Positions 1 to 6,468 of a DNA stretch of 25,194 nt are shown here, piece by piece. The notes beneath the pieces were generated by a model. It made no database searches, had not been told where the DNA came from, and saw only the letters and a list, made by a program, of their open reading frames with translations. This stretch comes from JAUXFK01 sp034189035. Lineage in GTDB: Bacteria; Desulfobacterota; UBA8473. The stretch is taken from the NCBI GenBank assembly GCA_034189035.1, contig JAXHVA010000062.1, positions 1-25,194 on the forward strand, given 5' to 3'. Each line of letters opens with the position of its first letter. The first letter of the stretch is position 1. The position numbers and the translations under genes were made by a program.

Positions 1-61
1 CCCCCCCCCCCCCCCCCGCCCGCCGCCCCCCCGCCCCCCCCCCCCCGCCCCCCCCCCCCCC
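1..61. repeat. Low-complexity C-rich contig end
   Basis: The first 61 bases are almost entirely C with a few scattered G. This is unlike anything else in the AT-rich window. Such tracts usually come from sequencing or assembly at a contig end rather than from biology. No function is assigned. Confidence 0.85.
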
Positions 62-69
62 ACCGCTCT

Positions 70-112
70 ATCCGTTTGTTGACCGGAGCAAAGCGGAGGC
101 CAACAAACGGAT
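70..112. repeat. GC-rich hairpin with perfect 12-bp arms
   Basis: Positions 70-81 (ATCCGTTTGTTG) and 101-112 (CAACAAACGGAT) are perfect inverted repeats around a 19-nt purine-rich loop. A second small hairpin, GGATC-TTT-GATCC, overlaps the right side at 109-121. The stretch is clearly richer in G+C than the following 500 bases. It could be a dispersed REP-like palindrome or the terminator of a gene lying outside the window. There is no T-run directly after either arm, so a classic terminator is less likely. Confidence 0.5.
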
Positions 113-559
113 CTTTGATCCGCGGGCCATTAGTGCTCTGGGAAGCGGAGTGATAATAAATAATTATACGATTTTCCGCTTATCAATTTACATGAATACC
201 AAAAAAGAGTGACAAAAAAAACAGTATTATTTTTTTTATCTATTCGTTCACCATTCAATAAATGAAGATTGGCGTATCTGGATGAGCATATTGTAAATAT
301 ATTCCCTCTGGCCTGCATAAAAGATGTTGGGTTGGAAAGATATTAGAAGTTTGCTCAAAAATAGCAGTTGATATATAAGGCTGACTTTACTGAAGTGTAT
401 TAGTCTTCCGGGGAGGAAATCACCTTTATCTTGTAGCCAGGATACAAGGGACAGGGATTACCCTGATGGAGTGATTAAGAATTAATTTCCCCCTCATTTC
501 ATCCCTTGAGTAAGAAGACTCTTTACAAAATGTATTAACCAAATACATGTCAAGCACAA
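113..559. other. Intergenic region without a recognisable gene
   Basis: AT-rich sequence with no reading frame that looks like a conserved protein. A 62-codon minus-strand frame at 130-318 has no convincing ribosome binding site and an unremarkable composition, so I do not call it a gene. A short 6-bp-arm hairpin (CTTGTA/TACAAG, 430-448) is present but has no terminator-type T-run. Confidence 0.5.
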
Positions 560-1225
560 AGGTCCTGGCAAAAAAGTTAAGCGGCTATTTTTTCTATAAC
601 CACAGGGAGAGAGTTGTTATAGTTTTTTAGCCTTTTATAGAGTTTTACTATTTGAGTTTGCATATTGATACCTCCATTGAGGTCTTTGCCAATTGCATTT
701 AGTGACCCAGTCGGAGAATTTATCTCTCAAGGTTTTGTAAGGATATATATCTGCAAAGCGCCATGTGGTTCAATCATCTATGGCAGTGAACTGATAGTAC
801 TGTTCCCCTCTCATACGATAAGGAACATACTTTACATCAACCTGTACCATGTCTCCAGGGTTTGGCATCTCATATCGCTTTGTATGTTTCTTCTGGTTTT
901 TTAGGTTTTGGAATAATCAATCCTTCGCGTCTTAATAATATGGCCGATAGTAGATAGTGGCAGAATTATGTCATTATTTTTATTCAATTAAAAGGCAATT
1001 CTGACAGAACCATATCCGGTCTTCTCCCGTAGAGCCTTTATGAATTTTACCTTATCAATTTTTTCGCTCTTCATCTTTGAAGAAAAGAGTGAATTTCTTA
1101 CGAATTTCAATATTACGATTGTATCTCATTTGCTCTTTTACTCTACTTTTCGACATAGGCAGCCTCCTGACTTCTGGTATTGTTAAATGTTTGAAAAATA
1201 AGTATACACCTTTTTGCCGGAACCT
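560..1225 (-). mobile_element. Remnant of an insertion sequence (IS481/rve type)
   Basis: A decayed transposase (577-1156) is bracketed by two related sequences in inverted orientation: AGGTCCTGGCAAAAA at 560-574 and TTTTTGCCGGAACCT at 1211-1225. Reverse-complementing the second gives 13 of 15 identities with the first, so these are candidate terminal inverted repeats. One lies just past the transposase stop and the other about 55 bases before its start, where IS ends are expected. No target-site duplication is visible. The transposase is too short and broken to be active. Family placement rests on the motif pattern only. Confidence 0.6.
577..1156 (-). pseudogene. Degenerate DDE (rve integrase core) transposase
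   Basis: The frame starts at an ATG (1156-1154) preceded by AGGAGG about 8 bases upstream. The N-terminal peptide begins MSKSRVKEQMRYNRNIEIRK. Frame switches and stop codons follow, but conserved transposase blocks are readable: KTGYGSVRI, then LPLSTIGHIIK, then REGLIIPKPKKPEE. Next comes an rve catalytic-core block reading GDMVQVDVKYVP...YYQFTAIDD, a stop, then TTWRFADIYPYKT. QVDVKYVP and the AIDD-x-TxWRF pattern are characteristic of IS481-like and related integrase-core transposases; the first catalytic Asp is present. A C-terminal tail ends at the TAA at 577. Several frameshifts, at least two in-frame stops and an internal deletion (about 580 bp against roughly 1 kb for intact relatives) make it a pseudogene. 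Confidence 0.75.
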
Positions 1226-1236
1226 CGCCTTTCTTT

Positions 1237-1287
1237 AATTGTGGGAATGTGAGTAACTCTTATAGAGTTACCCACATTCCCACAATT
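1237..1287. repeat. Near-perfect 51-nt palindrome
   Basis: Arms 1237-1259 and 1265-1287 are 23 bp each with a single mismatch (A against G) and a 5-nt centre, TTATA. The arms read AATTGTGGGAATGTGRGTAACTC, written here in two parts: AATTGTGGGAATGTG then RGTAACTC. It lies 12 bases outside the candidate right inverted repeat of the IS remnant. It could be a strong bidirectional stem-loop, part of an IS end, or a miniature element. There is no adjacent T-run, so a simple intrinsic terminator is not supported. Confidence 0.75.
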
Positions 1288-1676
1288 ACTACTACTGATA
1301 TCAATACCCAGTGTATGAATTGTATTTGGTCATTATAAGAATTATATAGAAAAAGTTTGACAAGAATATAATACATGATTTATATTATAAGTTTCAGTGG
1401 ATACTGCATAAAAAGCTGGCGGCACATTTATAATCGTGTAAAAATTGCGCCTTTTAGAACGTATACAAAGAACAGTATTTATCAATGTAAAGTAAAATAA
1501 TGGATGACTATGTTCATAAGTACATCCATTGAACTACACTTTTTTTGTTAACGTTCACTATACCGCTTAAAGAACTTGCATGCATTATAAATCTGACCGC
1601 CTTTGTTATAGATGATTTTTTTGTAAATTGAGGTCAATAATCAATAAAATTAATAATTTAGAAAACGGGTTACAAT
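1288..1676. other. AT-rich upstream region of the oxidoreductase operon
   Basis: No gene is seen. The stretch contains a candidate promoter (1357-1386) and an imperfect hairpin. The hairpin arms are AATGGATG (1499-1506) and CATCCATT (1523-1530), and a run of seven T begins about 10 bases later (1540-1546). The hairpin could attenuate or terminate transcription in the leader, but the gap between stem and T-run makes this weak. Confidence 0.4.
1357..1386 (+). promoter_or_regulatory. Candidate sigma70-type promoter
   Basis: A perfect TTGACA (1357-1362) is followed after 18 bases by TATATT (1381-1386) in an AT-rich setting. It points toward the oxidoreductase operon starting at 1677. The implied leader of roughly 280 nt is long, so other promoters may exist closer to the gene. 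Confidence 0.4.
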
Positions 1677-1886
1677 ATGAATGGGTATATACAGATCAAC
1701 CACGAATCCTGTAAAGGATGTCAAATATGTTTTTCTTTTTGTCCCAAGTCTTCAATATCGGACTCTAGAAGCATCAATTCCAGCGGTTATTTTTCCGCGC
1801 GTTTCAACGATAAGAGCGAATGTAATGGTTGTGGAATCTGTGCCATCGTCTGTCCGGAAGCTGCTATAGAGGTTTATCGTGAATAA
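1677..1886 (+). CDS. 2-oxoacid:ferredoxin oxidoreductase, delta (2x[4Fe-4S]) subunit
   Basis: A 69-residue bacterial-type ferredoxin. Two CxxCxxCxxxCP motifs are visible: CKGCQICFSFCP near the N-terminus and CNGCGICAIVCP near the C-terminus, each able to bind a [4Fe-4S] cluster. As the first gene of a delta-alpha-beta-gamma operon it is the electron-transfer subunit that passes electrons from the TPP-bound intermediate to external ferredoxin. Its stop codon overlaps the GTG start of the alpha gene (1879), implying translational coupling. The Shine-Dalgarno sequence before its own ATG is weak (ACGGGT at about 8 bases). An overlapping frame at 1681 is a shadow. The ferredoxin identity is certain; the subunit role comes from context. 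Confidence 0.9.
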   Translation: MNGYIQINHESCKGCQICFSFCPKSSISDSRSINSSGYFSARFNDKSECNGCGICAIVCPEAAIEVYRE

Positions 1887-2949
1887 ATATCTTATAAGTG
1901 GAAACAGTGTAATAGGTGAAGCTGCAATTCGTGCTGGGTGTCAATGTTATTTTGGTTACCCAATTACCCCTCAAAATGAGTTAACCGAATATATGGCATT
2001 ACATTTAAGCAGAAAAAAGGATTGTACTTTTGTTCAGGCTGAAAGTGAAATCTCTGCCATAAACATGGTCTATGGAGCCTCTATAGCTGGAGCCAGAGTT
2101 ATGACGTCTTCTTCAAGTCCTGGAATAAGTCTAAAACAAGAGGGGATTTCTTACTTAGCAGCATGTGAACTCCCTGCAGTCATTGTCAATATGGTGAGAG
2201 GAGGACCAGGATTGGGAAGTATTTCAGCCTCTCAATCAGATTACTTCCAGGCCACAAGGGGGGGAGGGCATGGAGACTATCGAACGATCGTCTTGTCACC
2301 AGCCTCAGGACAGGAGCTGGCAGACCTCACTCAAAGGGCTTTTGATCTGGCCGATAACTATAGGATCCCTGTTCTTATTCTTGGTGACGGCATGCTTGGT
2401 CAGATGATGGAACCCGTTGAGTTTCATCAAGAAGCACCTGAGAACATCTCCACAAAGAGTTGGGCATTAAAAGGGGCAAAGGACCGGCCAAGTAAAATTA
2501 TCAAAACCTTCACTTCAAATCCAAATGAATTAGAGGAGATCAACTGGCGTTTGTTTAGAAAGTATAGGCTTATCGAAAGAGAAGAGGTTGACTATGAAAC
2601 ATACATGGTGGAAGATGCTGAACTGATTGTAATTGCTTATGGGATAGCTGCTCGAATTGCAAAGGGGGCCATAAAGAAGGCCAGGGCACATAATCTGAAG
2701 GTAGGGATGCTGCGACCGATTACCCTTTGGCCATTTCCTTTTAAAAAGATTAAAGAGATAAATAAGTTGGTTCAGTACTTTTTTGTATTTGAGATGAATA
2801 TGGGCCAGATGATTGAGGATGTTCAGTTGGCTTTAGAAGGAAACGGGGAAATATCATTTTACGGTAGACCGGGTGGTGTGATTCCAACCCCATCCGAGGT
2901 CTTTCGAATAATATCCCGGCAGTATTATCAAAAGGGTTTAAACCGATGA
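1879..2949 (+). CDS. vorB: 2-oxoacid:ferredoxin oxidoreductase alpha subunit, VorB type
   Basis: 356 residues carrying the pyrimidine-binding and transketolase-C-like domains of the alpha subunit. Recognisable blocks are GYPITPQNELTEYMA near residue 30, QAESEISAINMVYGASIAGA, TSSSSPGISLKQEGISY and VRGGPGLGSISASQSDYFQA, then a C-terminal FVFEMNMGQM segment. The SSSSPGISL/GGPGLG/QSDYFQA combination resembles 2-oxoisovalerate (VorB) subunits more than classic KorA. The likely reaction is CoA-dependent oxidative decarboxylation of branched-chain 2-oxoacids, or the reductive reverse, using ferredoxin. The start is GTG at 1879 with GAGG 7 bases upstream, overlapping the delta gene. The stop overlaps the beta ATG (2946). 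The alpha role is solid; substrate specificity is an inference. Confidence 0.9.
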   Translation: MNKYLISGNSVIGEAAIRAGCQCYFGYPITPQNELTEYMALHLSRKKDCTFVQAESEISAINMVYGASIAGARVMTSSSSPGISLKQEGISYLAACELPAVIVNMVRGGPGLGSISASQSDYFQATRGGGHGDYRTIVLSPASGQELADLTQRAFDLADNYRIPVLILGDGMLGQMMEPVEFHQEAPENISTKSWALKGAKDRPSKIIKTFTSNPNELEEINWRLFRKYRLIEREEVDYETYMVEDAELIVIAYGIAARIAKGAIKKARAHNLKVGMLRPITLWPFPFKKIKEINKLVQYFFVFEMNMGQMIEDVQLALEGNGEISFYGRPGGVIPTPSEVFRIISRQYYQKGLNR

Positions 2950-3704
2950 CAATTAAAACAGTATACAAAAGACCTAAATCGTTGAAGGAAAGGCTATTTC
3001 ATTACTGTCCAGGATGTGGACATAGTGTAATCCATAAACTCCTTTGCGAAGTAATCGATGAAATGAACCTTAAAGAAAGGATTGTCTGTATACCACCTCC
3101 TGGTTGTTCAGTATTTGCATACAACTATTTGGATATTGACATGGCCGAGTCTGCCCACGGTCGAGGTGCAGCCGTGGCTACTGGTATCAAAAGGGTCAGT
3201 CCAGAAACTATTGTCTTTACATACCAAGGAGATGGAGATCTTTCTGCAATAGGAACAGCAGAAACAATACATGCAGCGAACAGAGAAGAAAGGATAACCG
3301 CTATATTTGTCAATAACGCAGTCTATGGAATGACCGGAGGACAGATGGCTCCGACAACGATACTCGGTCAGAAGACGACAACATCCCCGTATGGACGTGA
3401 GGCAAATAAAGAGGGGCATCCTTTGAAGATGAGCGAGATACTCGCTGCTGTAGAAGGGGCAGTATATTTAGAACGGTCTGCAGTAAATTCACCGAAAAAT
3501 ATTAAAAGGACCAAAAAGGCCATATCTAAGGCTTTCCAGATACAGATAGATAACCTGGGGTTTTCAATGGTTGAAATCCTCTCTCCTTGTCCAACGAATT
3601 GGAAGATGAGCCCTATTGAATCGTGGCATTGGATTGATAAAGAGATGGTAAAAGAGTTCCCATTAGGGATAATTAAAGATAGAATAAAGGGTAAGAAATG
3701 CTAA
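2946..3704 (+). CDS. 2-oxoacid:ferredoxin oxidoreductase beta (TPP-binding) subunit
   Basis: 252 residues with the thiamine-diphosphate domain. The N-terminal HYCPGCGHSVIHKL block and a further PPGCSVFAYNY cysteine supply ligands for the cluster next to TPP. The TPP motif GDGDLSAIGTAETIHAANR is followed about 30 residues later by NNAVYGMTGGQMAPTT. The sequence is typical of the VorA/KorB beta family, and this length is normal. It forms the catalytic centre with the alpha subunit. It overlaps the alpha gene by 4 bases (ATGA) and the gamma gene by 7 bases, so all subunits are probably made in fixed stoichiometry. Confidence 0.92.
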   Translation: MTIKTVYKRPKSLKERLFHYCPGCGHSVIHKLLCEVIDEMNLKERIVCIPPPGCSVFAYNYLDIDMAESAHGRGAAVATGIKRVSPETIVFTYQGDGDLSAIGTAETIHAANREERITAIFVNNAVYGMTGGQMAPTTILGQKTTTSPYGREANKEGHPLKMSEILAAVEGAVYLERSAVNSPKNIKRTKKAISKAFQIQIDNLGFSMVEILSPCPTNWKMSPIESWHWIDKEMVKEFPLGIIKDRIKGKKC

Positions 3705-4231
3705 TTAAGACCATATTTTCAGGTTTTGGCGGACAGGGTGTCCTTTCTATGGGGTATAATCTGTCCCGTGCCGGGATGTTGGAGGGAAAGATGACAACCT
3801 ACCTGCCCTCTTATGGTGCAGAGGTTCGAGGTGGCACTGCAAATTGCACAGTTGCCATTTCTGATGAAGAGATCGCATCTCCGGTTGCATCATCGCCTGA
3901 ATTTATTATCGTTATGAATCAACCCTCTTTTGTTCGGTTTCAAAATCTGTTACAATCAGGTGGAGTCTTTTTTGTGAATTCTTCTTTGGTAAATATCGAA
4001 ACCACAAGAGGTGATATAGAAGTCGTTGAGGTTCCTGCAACTCAGCTTGCAGAGGAATTGGGGAATATAAAGGTCGCCAACATGGTTATGCTGGGAGCAT
4101 TTGTAAGAAAGAGTAACCTGGTTTTAATAAACACCTTAATAGAAGGGCTAAAAGAGACTCTAGGCAAATCAAAACCCGCTTTAGTCGAGATTAATAAAAA
4201 GGCCCTGAATACAGGTTATAATTTATTTTAG
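3698..4231 (+). CDS. 2-oxoacid:ferredoxin oxidoreductase gamma subunit
   Basis: 177 residues matching the gamma (catalytic-domain-like, CoA-associated) subunit. The diagnostic GFGGQGVLSMGYNLSRA block lies near residue 8, followed by the SYGAEVRGGTANCTVAIS block and the NQPSF motif. The function is to complete the heterotetramer that converts a 2-oxoacid plus CoA to acyl-CoA and CO2 with ferredoxin. The ATG at 3698 overlaps the end of the beta gene and has AAGGG 6 bases upstream. It is the last subunit gene; the next gene begins 43 bases later. Confidence 0.92.
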   Translation: MLIKTIFSGFGGQGVLSMGYNLSRAGMLEGKMTTYLPSYGAEVRGGTANCTVAISDEEIASPVASSPEFIIVMNQPSFVRFQNLLQSGGVFFVNSSLVNIETTRGDIEVVEVPATQLAEELGNIKVANMVMLGAFVRKSNLVLINTLIEGLKETLGKSKPALVEINKKALNTGYNLF

Positions 4232-4274
4232 TCAAATAAGAGCACTTGCATTTACTTATTGGGAGCAAACAAAC

Positions 4275-4703
4275 ATGTTCGTAAAACAGATATCTGTTGG
4301 TCTGGAGAATATACCAGGAAAATTTTTAGAGATCAGTGAGTCTCTTGGAGAAGAAGGTGTTAATATCAGGGCTATCTCAGTTGCAGACACCTCAGACATG
4401 AGTACGGTTCGGTTCGTAGCAGATGACCCTAAAAAAGCAGCAAATGTACTGAAAAGCCATGGATATTCAGTAAGGGAAACCGATGTGCTCGCTGTGGAGA
4501 CCCCTGACCACCCAGGAGGACTTAAGGCTGTCCTTAAACCCTTAAAAGAGGCGAATATTAATGTCCTTTATCTCTATCCATATCTCGGGAGGGTTACGGA
4601 TCAGCCTATAATTATCATTGGTGTGGATAAAAACAAAAAGGCTTTGGAGGTATTAAAGAAGAACTGGGTTCACGCCTTTGGAAAAGAGGTTTATTCTTTA
4701 TAG
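4275..4703 (+). CDS. Tandem ACT-domain amino-acid-binding protein
   Basis: 142 residues made of two ACT domains (about 1-70 and 71-142) and nothing else. The first begins KQISVGLENIPGKFLEISE with the usual N/IPG turn. The second begins with DHPGGLKAVLKPLKEANINV. Small ACT proteins of this kind bind amino acids. They are frequently encoded next to 2-oxoacid:ferredoxin oxidoreductases and aryl/acyl-CoA ligases, which suggests sensing of the related amino acid, but no catalytic domain is present. GGGAG lies about 10 bases before the ATG. It sits between the oxidoreductase and cysteine synthase genes in the same direction and is probably co-transcribed. Confidence 0.85.
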   Translation: MFVKQISVGLENIPGKFLEISESLGEEGVNIRAISVADTSDMSTVRFVADDPKKAANVLKSHGYSVRETDVLAVETPDHPGGLKAVLKPLKEANINVLYLYPYLGRVTDQPIIIIGVDKNKKALEVLKKNWVHAFGKEVYSL

Positions 4704-4784
4704 TTCTCATATATTAAAAGAGAGCTCCAAAGGGCCTTAGGGGGGCATGAATACCCGTAATATTAAATAAACGATAAAAGGGAA

Positions 4785-5699
4785 ATGACAGTGGACTTAT
4801 TATCTGCCATTGGCAATACACCACTCATGGAGCTTTCCAAAATAAACGGAAACCCTAAAATAAAAATCTTCGGCAAGTTTGAAGGGGCCAACCCTGGGGG
4901 CTCGGTTAAGGATAGACCTGCATACTACATGTTACAAAAAGCAGAAGAATCCAAAGAGCTCACCAAAGATAAGACAATTCTCGAGCCGACTTCAGGCAAT
5001 ACGGGTATTGGACTGGCAATGATAGCGGCTGCAAAGGGATATAATGTGAAGCTGTTCATGCCTGAATGTGTCAGCACAGAGAGGCAGTATATCCTCAGAG
5101 CGTATGGTGCCGAGGTTATTCTCACCCCAGCAAAAGAAGGCACAGATGGTGCAATAAAAAGGGCTCACCGTACAGTGAATGAGGAACCTGAGAAATATTA
5201 TATGCCCAATCAGTTTGATAATTACAATAATTTCCTTGCTCATTACGAGACGACCGGCCCTGAGATATTCAATCAGACAAATGGGGAAGTCGATGTGTTT
5301 GTGGCCGGTATAGGGACAACAGGCACTGTAATGGGAGCAGGAAGATATTTGAAAGAGAGAAAGCCTCCCATTAAAGTAATTGGGGTTGAACCTGTAATGG
5401 GGCACACAATACAAGGGCTAAAGAATATGCAAGAGTCGATTGTACCGAAGCTTTACAAGCAAGAAGAGCTTGACGAGAAGATAGCCGTCAACGATGGAGA
5501 GGCCTTTGAGATGACCCGACACCTTGTTGTAAAAGAGGGCCTTTTCGTGGGCATGTCCAGTGGTGCAGCCGTTTGTGGGGCGCTGAAAATTGCGAAAAAT
5601 ATCACGTCCGGCGTAATTGTTGTAATCCTTCCAGACAGAGGAGAACGCTATTTGAGTACCACCCTCTTCAGGTCAATATGCGGAAAATGCCCTCCGTGA
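4785..5699 (+). CDS. cysM: Cysteine synthase (PLP-dependent O-acetylserine sulfhydrylase family)
   Basis: 304 residues of a fold-type II PLP enzyme. IGNTPLMEL opens the protein; the PLP lysine is K42 in GGSVKDR; the substrate-binding loop TSGNTG is at 69-74. The phosphate-binding loop reads GIGTTGTVMG rather than the common GTGGT. A C-terminal LPDRGERYLST block completes the family pattern. The expected reaction is beta-replacement of an activated serine by sulfide to give cysteine. The compact length is CysM-like; CysK or an O-phosphoserine enzyme cannot be excluded. The protein ends in CGKCPP, a CxxC pair two residues from the terminus, which is unusual. It lies 81 bases after the ACT gene in the same direction and converges on the nitroreductase gene with only four bases between stops. 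Confidence 0.88.
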   Translation: MTVDLLSAIGNTPLMELSKINGNPKIKIFGKFEGANPGGSVKDRPAYYMLQKAEESKELTKDKTILEPTSGNTGIGLAMIAAAKGYNVKLFMPECVSTERQYILRAYGAEVILTPAKEGTDGAIKRAHRTVNEEPEKYYMPNQFDNYNNFLAHYETTGPEIFNQTNGEVDVFVAGIGTTGTVMGAGRYLKERKPPIKVIGVEPVMGHTIQGLKNMQESIVPKLYKQEELDEKIAVNDGEAFEMTRHLVVKEGLFVGMSSGAAVCGALKIAKNITSGVIVVILPDRGERYLSTTLFRSICGKCPP

Positions 5700-5703
5700 T
5701 CTT

Positions 5704-6378
5704 TTAATCGAAGCCACGCCATGTCGTGTTACTGTCCACTGGCACACGGGTGCTCACCAACTTGTTTGCAGGGAAGTCCCAGTTGGGATATCCGATGGCT
5801 ATACATATTATTATTCGTTTAGACTCGGGAATGTCTGCAAATTTCCTCAAAACATCGGGATACATTCCTCCCTGGTCCTCAATACAGGTACCAAGACCAT
5901 AATTCAGGGCAGAAAGACAGATATTTTGCATAACAGCACCCATATCGAGTAACGGCCCAGCCTCAGTGAGAGACCTATCTGTCATGAGAATGATGGCAGC
6001 AGGTGCATCGAAGAAACGAAAGCCACGTTCCATCCACTTTGCCCTTTTTTCCCTATCTTCTCTCTGTATGTCCATAAGCTTAAAAATCTGTATAGCGAGC
6101 TCTACCTGACGTTGCCGGTACACACTGTCAGGGGGCCACCCGATCACCAGATGTTCTGGACTGGGAACAGCCCCGAAATTCAACTTTTCGACATTTGCCC
6201 GCCGAATACTATCAAGGACATCTCCGGCAAGTATGATAAATTCCCATGGCTGGGTATTCATCCCTGACGGGGCTCGACATGCGATATCGAGGATCTCTTT
6301 CAGGACCTCTTTAGGAACGGGATCAGGCTTAAAACTTCTGATACTCATTCGTGTCTTTATTGCTTCTAAAATATCCAT
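5704..6378 (-). CDS. Nitroreductase family protein (FMN-dependent)
   Basis: 224 residues of the nitroreductase/FMN-dependent oxidoreductase fold. The N-terminal RMSIRSFKPDPVPKEVL block is the FMN-phosphate-contacting RRSxRxF-type motif. APSGMNTQPWEFI is the family's flavin-contacting segment, and LDMGAVMQNICLSALNYGLGT is the conserved helix near residue 150. The C-terminal IAIGYPNWDFPANK is also typical. Such enzymes reduce nitro, quinone or enoate substrates with NAD(P)H; the substrate here is unknown. AGGAG lies 7 bases before the ATG. The gene is transcribed away from an upstream 90-base gap and is probably independent of gcvPB. Confidence 0.88.
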   Translation of the reverse strand: MDILEAIKTRMSIRSFKPDPVPKEVLKEILDIACRAPSGMNTQPWEFIILAGDVLDSIRRANVEKLNFGAVPSPEHLVIGWPPDSVYRQRQVELAIQIFKLMDIQREDREKRAKWMERGFRFFDAPAAIILMTDRSLTEAGPLLDMGAVMQNICLSALNYGLGTCIEDQGGMYPDVLRKFADIPESKRIIICIAIGYPNWDFPANKLVSTRVPVDSNTTWRGFD

Positions 6379-6468
6379 AAGTTCACTCCTCTTATAAATA
6401 ATTAAAATAATCGCAGTTAGTTAGTCGAATAATGATTTGGATGGTCTTTTACAAACATCTTAGAGTTA

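Noticed and set aside
130..318. 62-codon open frame on the minus strand
   Set aside because: No credible ribosome site and no recognisable motif; likely chance in AT-rich DNA.
665..904. 79-codon plus-strand open frame
   Set aside because: It is the antisense of the decayed transposase; the minus strand carries the conserved transposase residues.
1237..1287. Replication origin or DnaA-box cluster
   Set aside because: Only one single-mismatch and one double-mismatch DnaA-like 9-mer, both forced by the palindrome, and no dnaA or dnaN nearby.
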